From Roseateles oligotrophus (GTDB lineage Bacteria > Pseudomonadota > Gammaproteobacteria > Burkholderiales > Burkholderiaceae_C), in contig NZ_JAJIRN010000006.1 of NCBI RefSeq assembly GCF_025717515.1, positions 399,461-463,460 of the forward strand: 64,000 nucleotides of DNA. The letters are read 5' to 3'. The notes beneath the pieces are model-generated. The model worked only from the letters and a program-made list of their open reading frames with translations, searched no databases and was not told the origin of the DNA. Below, piece by piece: positions 13,663 through 22,822 of this stretch (the stretch's first letter is position 1; every line of letters starts with the position of its first letter). Made by a program: the position numbers and the translations under genes.

Positions 13663-14797
13663 TCTTCGCTGGTTGCTGTTTGCTCTGCCCGCGGCCTTTG
13701 CCATCGGCTGGCTCGCATCCAAGCTCGACACCAGGCAATGGAAGCGTGAGCAAAAGAACTCGCCCAAGGCTTATTTCAAAGGGCTCAACCTCTTGCTCAA
13801 TGAGCAGCAAGACAAGGCCATCGATGCCTTCATCGAGGCGGTTCAAAACGATCCCGACACCTCGGAGCTGCACTTCGCTCTGGGCAATCTATTCCGCCGG
13901 CGCGGCGAATACGAGCGCGCGGTGCGGGTACACCAGCATCTGCTGCAGCGCGGCGACCTGCCGCGCTCCGAGCGCGAGCGCGCTCAGCACGCCTTGGCCC
14001 AGGATTTCTACAAGGCCGGTCTGTTTGACCGCGCCGAAAGCGCCTTCACCGCGCTGGCCGGTACACCCTTCGAGAGCGAGGCCGAACTGGCCTTGCTGGC
14101 GCTGTACGAGCGCACCCGCGACTGGCGCAAGGCCGCCGATGTGGCGCGCCATCTGGAACAAACCGGCACCGCCTCCTTTGCCACCCGCATAGCGCATTAC
14201 CTGTGCGAACTGGCACTGGAAGCGCAGGCACGGGATCACGACGATGATGCAGCCAACTTGCTGGCCGAAGCCCGCAGAATTGCGCCCCATGCCGCGCGCG
14301 CGCATGTCTTGGCCGGGCAGATGCAAGCCAGGTTGGGCGAGCCCAAATTGGCGATGGCGGCCTATGCCGAATTGTTGGCGGCCAACCCTGAAGCCTTCAA
14401 TCTGGTGGCACGGGACTTTGCCGAGGCCGCGCAGGCCTGCGGATGCCACGAGCGCGCCTTGGCCATTCTGAGTGATCAATACTGCCGCACGCCGGGCATG
14501 CATTTGCTGCAAGCGATCGCCAAGCTGGAACCAGCCGCCGACCTGCAGCGTGAACGCCTGAGCCGCCATTTGCGCGAGCAGCCCAATCTGTCAGCCGCAC
14601 GTTTGCTGCTGACCCAAGCCCAGTTCAAACTCAGCGAGGTGGAAGCCCCCCTGGTGGGTGCAGCCATCGACCGCGCAGTGCGCCCCTTGCAGCGCTACCG
14701 CTGCGCCGCCTGTGGCTTCGAGGCCCAGCATTATTTCTGGCAATGCCCTGGCTGTTTGAACTGGGACACCTACCCGCCACACCATGTCGACGAATAG
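13652..14797 (+). CDS. lapB: LPS assembly protein LapB (TPR, rubredoxin-like)
   Basis: Membrane-anchored tetratricopeptide protein that couples LPS synthesis to FtsH-mediated LpxC degradation. The 381-residue product begins with one transmembrane helix (LRWLLFALPAAFAIGWLASK), then the conserved YFKGLNLLLNEQQDKAIDAF, a series of TPR units, and a C-terminal rubredoxin-like zinc ribbon with two CxxC pairs (YRCAACGF and WQCPGCLNW). Length and domain order match E. coli LapB (389 residues). The gene overlaps both lapA and the following glycosyltransferase. Confidence 0.94.
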   Translation: MEFDLRWLLFALPAAFAIGWLASKLDTRQWKREQKNSPKAYFKGLNLLLNEQQDKAIDAFIEAVQNDPDTSELHFALGNLFRRRGEYERAVRVHQHLLQRGDLPRSERERAQHALAQDFYKAGLFDRAESAFTALAGTPFESEAELALLALYERTRDWRKAADVARHLEQTGTASFATRIAHYLCELALEAQARDHDDDAANLLAEARRIAPHAARAHVLAGQMQARLGEPKLAMAAYAELLAANPEAFNLVARDFAEAAQACGCHERALAILSDQYCRTPGMHLLQAIAKLEPAADLQRERLSRHLREQPNLSAARLLLTQAQFKLSEVEAPLVGAAIDRAVRPLQRYRCAACGFEAQHYFWQCPGCLNWDTYPPHHVDE

Positions 14798-15869
14798 GCC
14801 GGTGCCGTCGGACCCTGATCGCATCCTGATCGTCCGCTTGAGCGCCCTGGGCGATGTCGTGTTGAGCTCGGGGCTGATCCCCTCACTGCTCAGCCGTTGG
14901 CCCAAGGCCCAAATCACATGGCTGGTGGAGCCCGCGGCCGCCCCTCTGCTCAAGCACAACCCGCGTCTGCACGAAGTTATTGTTTTGCCGACGGCCGAAT
15001 GGAAAAACTTGTGGCGGGCAGGAAAGCGGCTACAGGCGCTGCGCGAAATCTGGCGCTTTCGGGCCAGCCTGCGTGCGGCCCGCTTCGACCTGGTCATCGA
15101 CCCGCAAGGCTTGCTCAAAAGCGGCCTGATGGCCTGGTTCACCGGCGCGCCCCGGCGGGTCAACCTGAAGCCGCGCGAATCGAGTCAATGGCTGATGCAT
15201 GAGAGCGTGCGGCCTGGGCCCGGTGTGGGGATCGACGCGACACTGCCCATCGTTGCCCATGAATACCGCGATCTGGCGGTCTATCTCGGTGCCGCGAGCG
15301 ACAGCTACCGGATGGATCTGGCCGTGGGCGAGGCGGCTCGGCAACTGGCTAGCGCTCGCTTGGAGCAAGCCAAGGTCGGCTCCAGGTACGCGGTCTTGGC
15401 GGCCTTCACCACGCGGCCGCAAAAGCATTGGATAGAGAGCAACTGGGCCGCCCTGGCGGACGGCTTGCTCGCACAAGGCCTCACGCCGCTTCTGCTCGGT
15501 GGCCCGTCCGATCTGCCTGCGGCACAGCGCATCGCCGCCAGCAACCCGGCCATCGTCAATCTGGTCGGCCAATTCAAGCTCGACGAAACCGTGGCCGTCA
15601 TCAGCCGAGCCAGCCTGCTGGTCGGCGTCGACACCGGCCTGAGCCATATGGCGATCGCGTTGAACATCCCCACCGTCGCCTTGTTTGGTTCGACCACCCC
15701 CTATTTGCGCGGCCCCGATGCGCGCACCCAGGTTCTCTACGAGCGGCTGGACTGCTCGCCCTGCAACCGCAAACCCACTTGCCATGGTCGCTTTGACTGC
15801 ATGCGCCAGTTGGATGTGGCCCGCGTCTTGAAGGCCACATCCGAAGTCCGGCAAGCCAGTACCCTCTAA
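14784..15869 (+). CDS. GT9 heptosyltransferase, WaaC-like
   Basis: Glycosyltransferase family 9 enzyme, probably lipopolysaccharide heptosyltransferase I, which adds the first heptose to Kdo on lipid A at the inner face of the inner membrane. The 361-residue product opens with ILIVRLSALGDVVLSSGL, the GT9 acceptor-side motif with the catalytic Asp. Its nucleotide-sugar motif is VGVDTGLSHMAIALNIPTVA followed by LFGSTTP. A cysteine-rich end (CSPCNRKPTCHGRFDCM) resembles that of WaaC/WaaF relatives. It overlaps lapB by 14 bp. WaaC is favoured by position next to lapB and the length, but WaaF or another heptosyltransferase cannot be excluded. Confidence 0.8.
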   Translation: MSTNRPVPSDPDRILIVRLSALGDVVLSSGLIPSLLSRWPKAQITWLVEPAAAPLLKHNPRLHEVIVLPTAEWKNLWRAGKRLQALREIWRFRASLRAARFDLVIDPQGLLKSGLMAWFTGAPRRVNLKPRESSQWLMHESVRPGPGVGIDATLPIVAHEYRDLAVYLGAASDSYRMDLAVGEAARQLASARLEQAKVGSRYAVLAAFTTRPQKHWIESNWAALADGLLAQGLTPLLLGGPSDLPAAQRIAASNPAIVNLVGQFKLDETVAVISRASLLVGVDTGLSHMAIALNIPTVALFGSTTPYLRGPDARTQVLYERLDCSPCNRKPTCHGRFDCMRQLDVARVLKATSEVRQASTL

Positions 15870-15875
15870 AAGCCT

Positions 15876-17000
15876 ATGTCAACCCAACTCATCCCCAACG
15901 ACCTGCTGGCGAAGTCGCAAAAGATTCTGTTCATCACCCATCTGGCCCTGGGCGACTACACCTATTTGCAGAACTTCTTCCAGGCCTTTTCGAAGCAATA
16001 CCCGCATATCGAAGTGCATATCTGGGTCGATGAATTGCGCCGCAGCAATCGGCCTGCGGACTGGGTGCATCTGAAAAAATATGCCTTGTACGACTGGCTG
16101 GCGGCCTGCCCTTTTGTCGCCAAGACCTATGACAAGACCTATAGCCCGGCGCTGTACAAGGCATCGATTCAAGAAGCAAGGCAACAACAATATCCACTGG
16201 TCGTTTCACTGGCCACGCTGCGCCCGCATCTGTACGCGGCCTTGGCCCGCGAGATCTGCCCGAACGGTTTTGTGGCCGGCATGAAGCATCAGCCCGGTCT
16301 CTTGGCCTTGCACAGGCGCTGGGCCTATAGAAAGCTGAATGCGGCCTTGAATCCGGACGGCTTGACGCAAGCCGGTCAACACATAACGGCGATTTACAAC
16401 GGCTGGTTCAAGTCATTTTTTGGCATGAATCTGGCCGAAGATCGGCGCTTCCCCTTTCTCGACATTCCGCCGCAATGGTTGCAGGCCAGCCAGCAACAAC
16501 TGCGGCAATGGGGTTTTGCCGCTGAAGGCCAACAAGCCGCTCGCGCCGTCTTCATCAACCCATTCGCGAAGAACAACAAGCGCTGCTGGCCTTTGTCTCG
16601 GGTGGTAGAGCTGATCCAGGCAATGCGCAAACTGCCGGCTTGGGCGAATACCTGTTTTGTCGTCAATGTGGTGCCGGAGCAAATGCCCCAGGTGCGGGCC
16701 TATTTCGCGACCCAGGGCCTGGAGCGGGTGCAGCTATTCAGCGCCGAGGAAAACTTCTTTCAATTACCTGCAATGTTGAGTCAATGCGGCTTGATCATTT
16801 CGGTTGAAACGGCCGTCATGCACTTGGCCAATGCGGTGCATATTCCGGTGATCGCCTTGATGCGTCAAAAGAACCCGGAATGGGCTCCGATTGACGAGAA
16901 AAACAGTACTGTGATCACGACGCTCAAGCGCAGTGATTGGGTCAAGGCGATCACGGCGGAACAGGTCATCGAAGTATTGGGCCTTGCCGGCGCGCATTGA
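15876..17000 (+). CDS. GT9-type glycosyltransferase, LPS core
   Basis: Second GT9-like protein, 374 residues, starting 6 bp after the previous gene. The N-terminal KILFITHLALGDYTYLQNFF keeps the LGD motif of the family in a diverged form, and the C-terminal half has IISVETAVMHLANAVHIPVI followed by ALMRQKNPEWAP, equivalent to the donor-binding loop. The middle part is rich in aromatic residues and poorly conserved with known heptosyltransferases. It probably transfers a heptose or another sugar to the LPS outer core. The acceptor cannot be assigned from sequence. Confidence 0.7.
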   Translation: MSTQLIPNDLLAKSQKILFITHLALGDYTYLQNFFQAFSKQYPHIEVHIWVDELRRSNRPADWVHLKKYALYDWLAACPFVAKTYDKTYSPALYKASIQEARQQQYPLVVSLATLRPHLYAALAREICPNGFVAGMKHQPGLLALHRRWAYRKLNAALNPDGLTQAGQHITAIYNGWFKSFFGMNLAEDRRFPFLDIPPQWLQASQQQLRQWGFAAEGQQAARAVFINPFAKNNKRCWPLSRVVELIQAMRKLPAWANTCFVVNVVPEQMPQVRAYFATQGLERVQLFSAEENFFQLPAMLSQCGLIISVETAVMHLANAVHIPVIALMRQKNPEWAPIDEKNSTVITTLKRSDWVKAITAEQVIEVLGLAGAH

Positions 17001-17039
17001 TCGCCGTCGGGTATGTGGCACTGAAAACTGAATCTTCCC

Positions 17040-18350
17040 ATGATCTACATTGACGTCACCGACCTCATCCTGTGGGTTCGCCGCAAGTCCACCGTCACCG
17101 GCATCCAGCGTGTGCATATCAACTACGCCGTCAATGCGCTGGATCATGGCGCGAAATGCTTGATGTTCTATGGCCGCGACTGCCGCAAGGTCGCGCTGGT
17201 CAGCGATGAATTCGTACGATATATGGGCGATGTGCTGAGCAGCCGGGTGCCGATGGACAAGGCCAAGTTTTTCACCATGTGCCCGAACGCTCGGCTATTC
17301 CCCTGGCCAGACTACCGCCAGAAATACGCTCACCGCCCGCTCAAACGCGTGCTGCACACGCTGGGCGGCCATCTGCGCTTTCATAGCCAGCGCTGGCTGT
17401 TCGAACGCAAAGCGCCAAGCCCCGAATTCCAACCCGGTGACGCGTTGCTCAGCATCGGCCGCGACTGGACGATGGAGGGCTATGTCGCCAATATCCAGCG
17501 CCTGAAGGATGAATACGGCATCCGGCCGCAGCTTTTTCTGCACGACATGATCCCGATCCCGGGCGAAAAGCAGGCCGGCACGGCCAAGCGTTTCCTGAGC
17601 TTTGTCATCGATGCGTTCAAGACCTTCGACCGCTTTTTCACCAGCTCGGACTACAACCGAGGCGAGATCATCAAATACATGCATGAGTTTGTCGGCTACG
17701 AGAAGCCGGTCGAAAAACTCGGCTTCGGGCAAAACATCAACGCGATGGGCCTGGCCCCGACCGCCTTGCCCGCTGGGCTAGAGGCTGGCCGTTATCTCTT
17801 GTGCGTGGGCCGGGTTGCGGCCTCGAAGAATCAGATTCGCTTGATGAAGGCCTGGCACAAGCTCGTGCAGGCAGGCGCCGACAGCGGCGTGAAGCTGGTG
17901 CTGCTGGGTGAACTCAGCGGCAGCTACCGGGAATTCAATGACTATCTCAACAATGCCAAGGCCTTGACGGGCAAGTTGATCTTGCTGGAGAAGGCGTCCG
18001 ACCAGTTGCTCAACACCCTTTATCAGAACTGCCTGTTCACCGTGTTCCCGTCAACCATCGAGGGCTACGGTCTTCCGGCGGCCGAGTCGGTCGCCTACGG
18101 CAAGTTCTGCCTAGCCTCCAACGCCACCTCCATCCCCGAGGCGGCGGGCATTTATGCCGACTATTTCGATCCCTATGACGAGGACGAGATGCAGGCCAAG
18201 CTCAGTCATTACCTGAACGATGCCGCCGCCCTGCAAGCCCGTGAGGCCTTGATCAAGGCCGCACCGATCAGAACCTGGGCCCAGGCCAGCGCAGAGTTGC
18301 TGGAGCGCGCCGGCAGGCCTTTGGACGCAGACTCAAGCCAGCAAGGCTGA
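17040..18350 (+). CDS. GT4-family glycosyltransferase
   Basis: Glycosyltransferase of the GT-B fold, retaining type (GT4, 'glycosyl transferase group 1'), 436 residues. The C-terminal domain carries LCVGRVAASKNQIRLMKAWH, then FPSTIEGYGLPAAESVAYGK, the EX7E-type donor-binding motif of this family, and SNATSIPEAAG. The N-terminal half (YIDVTDLILWVRRKSTVTGI, SIGRDWTMEGY, FLHDMIPI) resembles enzymes that build LPS O-chain or exopolysaccharide. The sugar specificity is unknown. The gene ends convergent with gmhB, overlapping it by 18 bp. Confidence 0.8.
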   Translation: MIYIDVTDLILWVRRKSTVTGIQRVHINYAVNALDHGAKCLMFYGRDCRKVALVSDEFVRYMGDVLSSRVPMDKAKFFTMCPNARLFPWPDYRQKYAHRPLKRVLHTLGGHLRFHSQRWLFERKAPSPEFQPGDALLSIGRDWTMEGYVANIQRLKDEYGIRPQLFLHDMIPIPGEKQAGTAKRFLSFVIDAFKTFDRFFTSSDYNRGEIIKYMHEFVGYEKPVEKLGFGQNINAMGLAPTALPAGLEAGRYLLCVGRVAASKNQIRLMKAWHKLVQAGADSGVKLVLLGELSGSYREFNDYLNNAKALTGKLILLEKASDQLLNTLYQNCLFTVFPSTIEGYGLPAAESVAYGKFCLASNATSIPEAAGIYADYFDPYDEDEMQAKLSHYLNDAAALQAREALIKAAPIRTWAQASAELLERAGRPLDADSSQQG

Positions 18351-18881
18351 CACGGCCAGCGCCAAGCTGCCGAAGCGTTCGGGAGCCAGCTCTGGCAAGT
18401 CAGGAGGATCGCCAAGCCCGTCCTTGGCCAATAGAAACGCACGCCCTAGCCCGGCCGCCTGCGCGGCCTCGATATCGGAGGGTTTGTCGCCAAACAAGAC
18501 CGACAGGCTCAGATCAAGTTGCAAGTTACGCGCCGCGCGCAAAATCATGCCCGGCGCCGGTTTGCGGCAATCGCAGTTCTGCCGGTACTCAGCCACCTGC
18601 CCATCCGGCAAATGCGGGCAATACTCGACGGCCGCCAGCGGCACCTGCTGTGTCAGCAAGAACTCGCTCATCTGCGCTGTCAGCCGCAGAAAATCGGCCT
18701 CGCTGTATTTGCCCCTGGCAATGCCCGACTGATTGGTCACCACGACCAGCGCATAGCCGGCCCGATGCAGCCGGCGCATCGCCTCAATCGCGCCGGGCAC
18801 GAACTCGAAATCTTCCCAGCGACCCACATAAGCATGGTCGATATTGATCACGCCGTCACGGTCCAAAAATGCTGCCTTCAT
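18333..18881 (-). CDS. gmhB: D-glycero-beta-D-manno-heptose 1,7-bisphosphate 7-phosphatase
   Basis: HAD phosphatase that removes the 7-phosphate in ADP-heptose synthesis. The 182-residue product starts MKAAFLDRDGVINIDHAYVG (HAD motif I, DxDG) and has VVTNQSGIARGKYSE (motif II). A zinc-binding loop, CPHLPDGQVAEYRQNCDCRKP, is characteristic of GmhB. FGDKPSDIEAA is motif IV. Its ATG abuts the rfaE2 stop with no gap. Together with rfaE2, rfaE1 and gmhA it makes a minus-strand operon for the heptose donor. Confidence 0.93.
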   Translation of the reverse strand: MKAAFLDRDGVINIDHAYVGRWEDFEFVPGAIEAMRRLHRAGYALVVVTNQSGIARGKYSEADFLRLTAQMSEFLLTQQVPLAAVEYCPHLPDGQVAEYRQNCDCRKPAPGMILRAARNLQLDLSLSVLFGDKPSDIEAAQAAGLGRAFLLAKDGLGDPPDLPELAPERFGSLALAVSALLA

Positions 18882-19388
18882 TCAGGTGGCTCGCAGGCTG
18901 CGCACCAGCGCCGTGGTCGAGTAGCCACCGACAAAAGACAGCGCCTCGGAGCGGCCGCCCCAGGAGCGCACCAGGCGGGTTTCTTCCAGCAACTCCATAT
19001 CGTAGTCACCGCCCTTGACGTAGATATCGGGCCGAATGCGAGCCAACAAGGCGCAGGGCGTGGGCTCATCGAAGAAAGTTACGCAATCCACCGCCGCCAA
19101 GCCGGCCAGCACCAGCGCCCGGTCGAGCTCGCGGTTGATCGGCCGCTCCGGCCCTTTGCCCAGGCCGCGCGCCGAGGCGTCGGTGTTGATCGCGACGATC
19201 AGACTGCCGCCGAGTTGACGCGCCGCATGCAAATAGCTGACATGGCCTCGGTGCAGGATGTCGAACACCCCGTTGGTGAACACCCAGGGGCGGGGCAAGG
19301 CAGCCAAGCGTGCCGCCAGGGCCGCATCGTCGAGCGCGGCCGCGTCCAGCAGCTTGTCTTGCAGGCTCCAGCTCATGCCCACGCTCAT
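18882..19388 (-). CDS. rfaE2: D-glycero-beta-D-manno-heptose 1-phosphate adenylyltransferase
   Basis: Nucleotidyltransferase (HldC/RfaE domain II) that makes ADP-heptose from heptose 1-phosphate and ATP. The 168-residue product has the cytidylyltransferase-type motif TNGVFDILHRGHVSYLHAA, with the HxGH signature, and the later KGGDYDMELL. In E. coli this domain is fused to the kinase as HldE; here it is a separate gene, as in Burkholderia. It overlaps rfaE1 by ATGA. An in-frame ATG five residues in is an alternative start. Confidence 0.93.
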   Translation of the reverse strand: MSVGMSWSLQDKLLDAAALDDAALAARLAALPRPWVFTNGVFDILHRGHVSYLHAARQLGGSLIVAINTDASARGLGKGPERPINRELDRALVLAGLAAVDCVTFFDEPTPCALLARIRPDIYVKGGDYDMELLEETRLVRSWGGRSEALSFVGGYSTTALVRSLRAT

Positions 19389-20335
19389 GCTTGCAACTCC
19401 TCATAGCTGACCGTCGCGGTGCCGAACTTGCCGACCACGATGCCGCCGGCCCGGTTGGCCCACCGCATCGCCTCTTCCATGCTCAGACCCGCCGCCATCA
19501 TCACCGCCAAGGTGGCGATCACCGTGTCGCCGGCGCCGGTCACATCGAACACCTCGCGCGCTTGCGCGGGCTCATGGCTGATGCCGTCCGCGGCGAACAA
19601 GCTCATGCCCTCCTCCGAGCGCGTCAGCAACACCGCCTCGACACCGATCTCGGCCCGCAAGGCATCAACCTTGGCTGTCAAGTCCGCTTCGCTGCGCCAT
19701 TGGCCGCTGACCAGCGCCAGCTCGGCCCGGTTCGGCGTGATCACGGTGGCACCCGCATAACGCTGGAAATCACTGCCCTTGGGGTCAACCAGGACCGGCT
19801 TGCCGGCCGCACGGGCCAAGGCAATCATCTGCGGAATATGCGCCAGGCCGCCCTTGCCGTAGTCGGAAAACAGCACCAGGTCATGCGAGGCCAGTTGCTG
19901 CTCGAAAGCGTCCGTCATCTCGCCCAGCAACTCATGGTCGGGCTCGTTTTCAAAGTCGATGCGCAGCAGTTGCTGGGCCCGCCCGATCACGCGCAGCTTG
20001 ACGATGGTCTGCAGCTTGGGGTCGTCGCGCAAAACCGTCTCCACGCCTTGCGCATGCAGCAACTCGCGCAGCTTGACGGCGGGCTGATCTCGCCCCACCA
20101 CGGTCAACAAGGTCGTGCGCGCGCCCAGCATCTTGACGCCCAGCGCCACGTTGGCCGCGCCACCCAGACGCTCCTCCTCGCGCTCAACCCGCACCACCGG
20201 CACCGGCGCCTCGGGCGATATGCGCTCGACCGCACCATGCCAGTAGCGATCCAGCATCACATCGCCGACCACCAGCACGCGCTTGGCCGCCAGCAGCTCG
20301 CGCGCGGGAAGGCCTTGAAGTAAGTTCTTAGTCAC
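19385..20335 (-). CDS. rfaE1: D-glycero-beta-D-manno-heptose-7-phosphate kinase
   Basis: PfkB-family sugar kinase (HldA/RfaE domain I), 316 residues, that forms heptose 1,7-bisphosphate. Motifs are VLVVGDVMLDRYWHGAVERI at the N-terminus, LGGAANVALGVKMLGA (substrate site) and VFDVTGAGDTVIATLAVMMA (the PfkB anion hole, with the catalytic Asp in GAGD). The start is a GTG at 20335. The gene follows gmhA by 13 bp and overlaps rfaE2. Its product feeds GmhB encoded two genes downstream. Confidence 0.94.
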   Translation of the reverse strand: MTKNLLQGLPARELLAAKRVLVVGDVMLDRYWHGAVERISPEAPVPVVRVEREEERLGGAANVALGVKMLGARTTLLTVVGRDQPAVKLRELLHAQGVETVLRDDPKLQTIVKLRVIGRAQQLLRIDFENEPDHELLGEMTDAFEQQLASHDLVLFSDYGKGGLAHIPQMIALARAAGKPVLVDPKGSDFQRYAGATVITPNRAELALVSGQWRSEADLTAKVDALRAEIGVEAVLLTRSEEGMSLFAADGISHEPAQAREVFDVTGAGDTVIATLAVMMAAGLSMEEAMRWANRAGGIVVGKFGTATVSYEELQA

Positions 20336-20348
20336 AGGCCCGCCCCGA

Positions 20349-20918
20349 TCAGTCCAAGCCGAGTTCGGCTTCGATCAGCCCGCACAAGGTGTGGCCGATC
20401 AAGATATGCGCCTCCTGGATGCGCGCCGTCACCTGGTGCGGCACCACGATGGCCGCGTCACACAGGCCGCGCAGCTGACCGCCGTCGCGCCCCAGCAGAC
20501 CCAGGGTGTAAACGCCGGCCGCCTTGGCCGCCTCGACCGCGCGCAAGACATTGGCCGAATTGCCCGAGGTGGAGATCGCCACCAAGGCGTCGCCCGAGCG
20601 CGCCAGCGCCGTCAGCTGACGCGCGAACACCTGCTCGAACGCATAGTCATTGGCAATGCAGGTCAACGCCGAGGTATCGGTGTTGAGCGCAATCGCCGCC
20701 AGCGGGCGCCGGTCCTTGATGAAGCGGCCGGTCAACTCGGCCGCCAGATGCTGGCTGTCGGCCGCCGAGCCGCCATTGCCGCAGAACAGGATCTTGCCGC
20801 CCTGCGTCAGCACCTTGGCCAACTGCTGCCCGGCCTCGGCGATGGCGGGGTCCAAGTCATGCAGCAAGTTCATCAATTGCTGATGCTCGGCAAGGTTGCG
20901 CAGAAACAGTGAATTCAT
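20349..20918 (-). CDS. gmhA: Phosphoheptose isomerase GmhA
   Basis: SIS-domain isomerase that turns sedoheptulose 7-phosphate into D-glycero-D-manno-heptose 7-phosphate, the first step to the LPS heptose. From MNSLFLRNLAEHQ the product is 189 residues, matching E. coli GmhA (192). FCGNGGSAADSQHLAAELTG and SGNSANVLRA are the phosphate-binding loops, with the catalytic Glu in AAELTGRF and the His in IQEAHILIGH. A longer upstream frame exists to 21059, but its added residues do not look like the family. The DiaA replication factor is a paralogue; the heptose operon context favours GmhA. Confidence 0.92.
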   Translation of the reverse strand: MNSLFLRNLAEHQQLMNLLHDLDPAIAEAGQQLAKVLTQGGKILFCGNGGSAADSQHLAAELTGRFIKDRRPLAAIALNTDTSALTCIANDYAFEQVFARQLTALARSGDALVAISTSGNSANVLRAVEAAKAAGVYTLGLLGRDGGQLRGLCDAAIVVPHQVTARIQEAHILIGHTLCGLIEAELGLD

Positions 20919-21082
20919 TGATGGAAATCCATGAAAAGTAAAAAGTGGATCAAGCCGATGAGGGCTTGTGAGCGCTCGCCAGGGCCAAACTCTGGGCCAA
21001 TCACATCGCGCCATTATCAACGCAGGCGCGCACGCAACAGGGCTCGGGCCGCAAGCCAAAACAGCAGCGACAATCCCCCGCC

Positions 21083-22819
21083 ATGACGACTGATTCTCCC
21101 GAACTCAAACCCGTTGCCAAGCGCCTGATGCGCTTTGTCAAACCGTACCGCACCGGCCTGTCGCTGACCTTGCTGGTCTACGCCTTGGCGGCGGCCACCG
21201 AGCCGCTGATCCCGCACCTGATCAAGACCGTGTTTGGCCAGGGCTTCGCGACCAACTCCTTTTCGGTCTGGTGGGTGCCGGTGGTTTTGATTGGGCTGTT
21301 TGCGCTGCGTGGCCTGCTGGGTTTTGTGGGTCAGTACCTGCTCAACTGGTCGGTAACGCGGGTGGTGCTGGACTTCCGCTGCGCGCTGCTTGATGCGCTG
21401 TTGAAGGCCGATGCACGCGTGTTCACCAGCTTGCAGCCGGGCACGGCGGTCACCAAGGTGGTGAACGACCCGCAGCAAGTGATGGGCATGCTGACCAACC
21501 CCTTCATCAGCGTGTTGCGCGACGGCCTGCCGGCTATCGCGATTCTTGGCTATCTGATCATGCTGAACTGGCAGCTGACCCTGCTATCGATGATCACCAC
21601 GCCCTTGATGGCCTTCGTCATGCGCCGGGTCGCCACGCGGGTGCGCCGGCTCGGTGGCATCGCCTACGACGCGCAATTGCAGTTGGTCAACAAGGTCGAT
21701 GACCTGACGCGCGCCTGGCGGGTGGTGCGCAGCTTTGATGCGGCCGACCATGAGCGGGCTCAGTTCAATGCGCTGGCCAAGCAGGTGCAACGCAACAACC
21801 TGAAATCGGCCGCAGCGGCTGCCATGACGCAGCCGCTGTCGCAGTTCGTGGCGAGCTGGGGTTTGTCCTTGATCGTCTGCCTGGCCTTGCTGCAAGCGCG
21901 CCAAGCCAACACCGGTGTGGGTGAATTCGCGGCCTTCATCACCGGCCTGCTCTTGCTGACTTCGCGTCTGCGCCATCTCAGCGACCTGATGCCCCCCATC
22001 ACCAGCGCCCTGGTCATCGCGCGCGGCTGCATGAGCCTGCTGGACATGCCGGTTGAACCCGACAAAGGCAGGCGTGAACTCAGCGACTGCAAGGGCGAGA
22101 TCCAGATGAAGGACGTGCATCTGCAATACCCGGACGCCGACCGCCCGGCGCTGAACGGGCTGACCCTCAACTTTGCGGCCGGCCAAACCACGGCCCTGGT
22201 CGGAGCCTCGGGCGCGGGGAAAAGCTCCATCGTGCATTTGCTCCTGGGCTTTGGCCAAGCCGACACGGGTCAGGTCACGATCGACGGCGTCGAGGTCAGC
22301 GAGCTTCGCAAGGGCAATCTGCGCCGCCAGTTTGCGGTGGTGTCGCAAGACATTGTGCTGTTTGACGCCTCGGTGGCCGACAACATCGCCTACGCCCAGC
22401 CGCGCGATGAGGCCAAGTTAGAGCAGGCCTTGCGCGCTGCCAATCTATGGGACTTTGCCTTGGGTCTGCCGCAGGGCCTGGAGACCATCATCGGCGCCAA
22501 CGGCAGCAAGCTCTCCGGCGGCCAGCGCCAGCGTCTGGCCATCGCGCGAGCTCTCTACCGCGACGCACCCATCTGGGTTTTTGATGAAGCCACCTCCGCG
22601 CTCGACACCGAGAGCGAGCGCGCGGTTCAGCAAGCCTTGGAGCAATGGCAGGGCCGCAAGACGCTGATCGTCATTGCGCACCGCTTGTCCACCATTCGCT
22701 CGGCCGACATCATCCATGTGCTGGGCGCCGGCCGGGTTTTGGAAAGCGGCCCGCACACCGAACTGCTTGAACGCGACGGTGCCTATGCCGCGATGGTGCG
22801 GGCACAGCACGGCGAATAG
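21083..22819 (+). CDS. msbA: Lipid A export ABC transporter MsbA
   Basis: Homodimeric ABC flippase that moves the lipid A-core across the inner membrane. The 578-residue product has about six transmembrane helices in the first 300 residues (SLTLLVYALAAATEPLIPHL, FVASWGLSLIVCLALLQA and others). The nucleotide-binding domain follows, with Walker A GASGAGKSS, the Q-loop VVSQDIVLFD, the signature LSGGQRQRLAIARAL, Walker B IWVFDEATSALD and the H-loop VIAHRLSTI. Length and order match MsbA. It is transcribed divergently from gmhA and convergent with the DUF4254 gene, in the middle of LPS genes. Confidence 0.93.
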   Translation: MTTDSPELKPVAKRLMRFVKPYRTGLSLTLLVYALAAATEPLIPHLIKTVFGQGFATNSFSVWWVPVVLIGLFALRGLLGFVGQYLLNWSVTRVVLDFRCALLDALLKADARVFTSLQPGTAVTKVVNDPQQVMGMLTNPFISVLRDGLPAIAILGYLIMLNWQLTLLSMITTPLMAFVMRRVATRVRRLGGIAYDAQLQLVNKVDDLTRAWRVVRSFDAADHERAQFNALAKQVQRNNLKSAAAAAMTQPLSQFVASWGLSLIVCLALLQARQANTGVGEFAAFITGLLLLTSRLRHLSDLMPPITSALVIARGCMSLLDMPVEPDKGRRELSDCKGEIQMKDVHLQYPDADRPALNGLTLNFAAGQTTALVGASGAGKSSIVHLLLGFGQADTGQVTIDGVEVSELRKGNLRRQFAVVSQDIVLFDASVADNIAYAQPRDEAKLEQALRAANLWDFALGLPQGLETIIGANGSKLSGGQRQRLAIARALYRDAPIWVFDEATSALDTESERAVQQALEQWQGRKTLIVIAHRLSTIRSADIIHVLGAGRVLESGPHTELLERDGAYAAMVRAQHGE

Positions 22820-22822
22820 CCG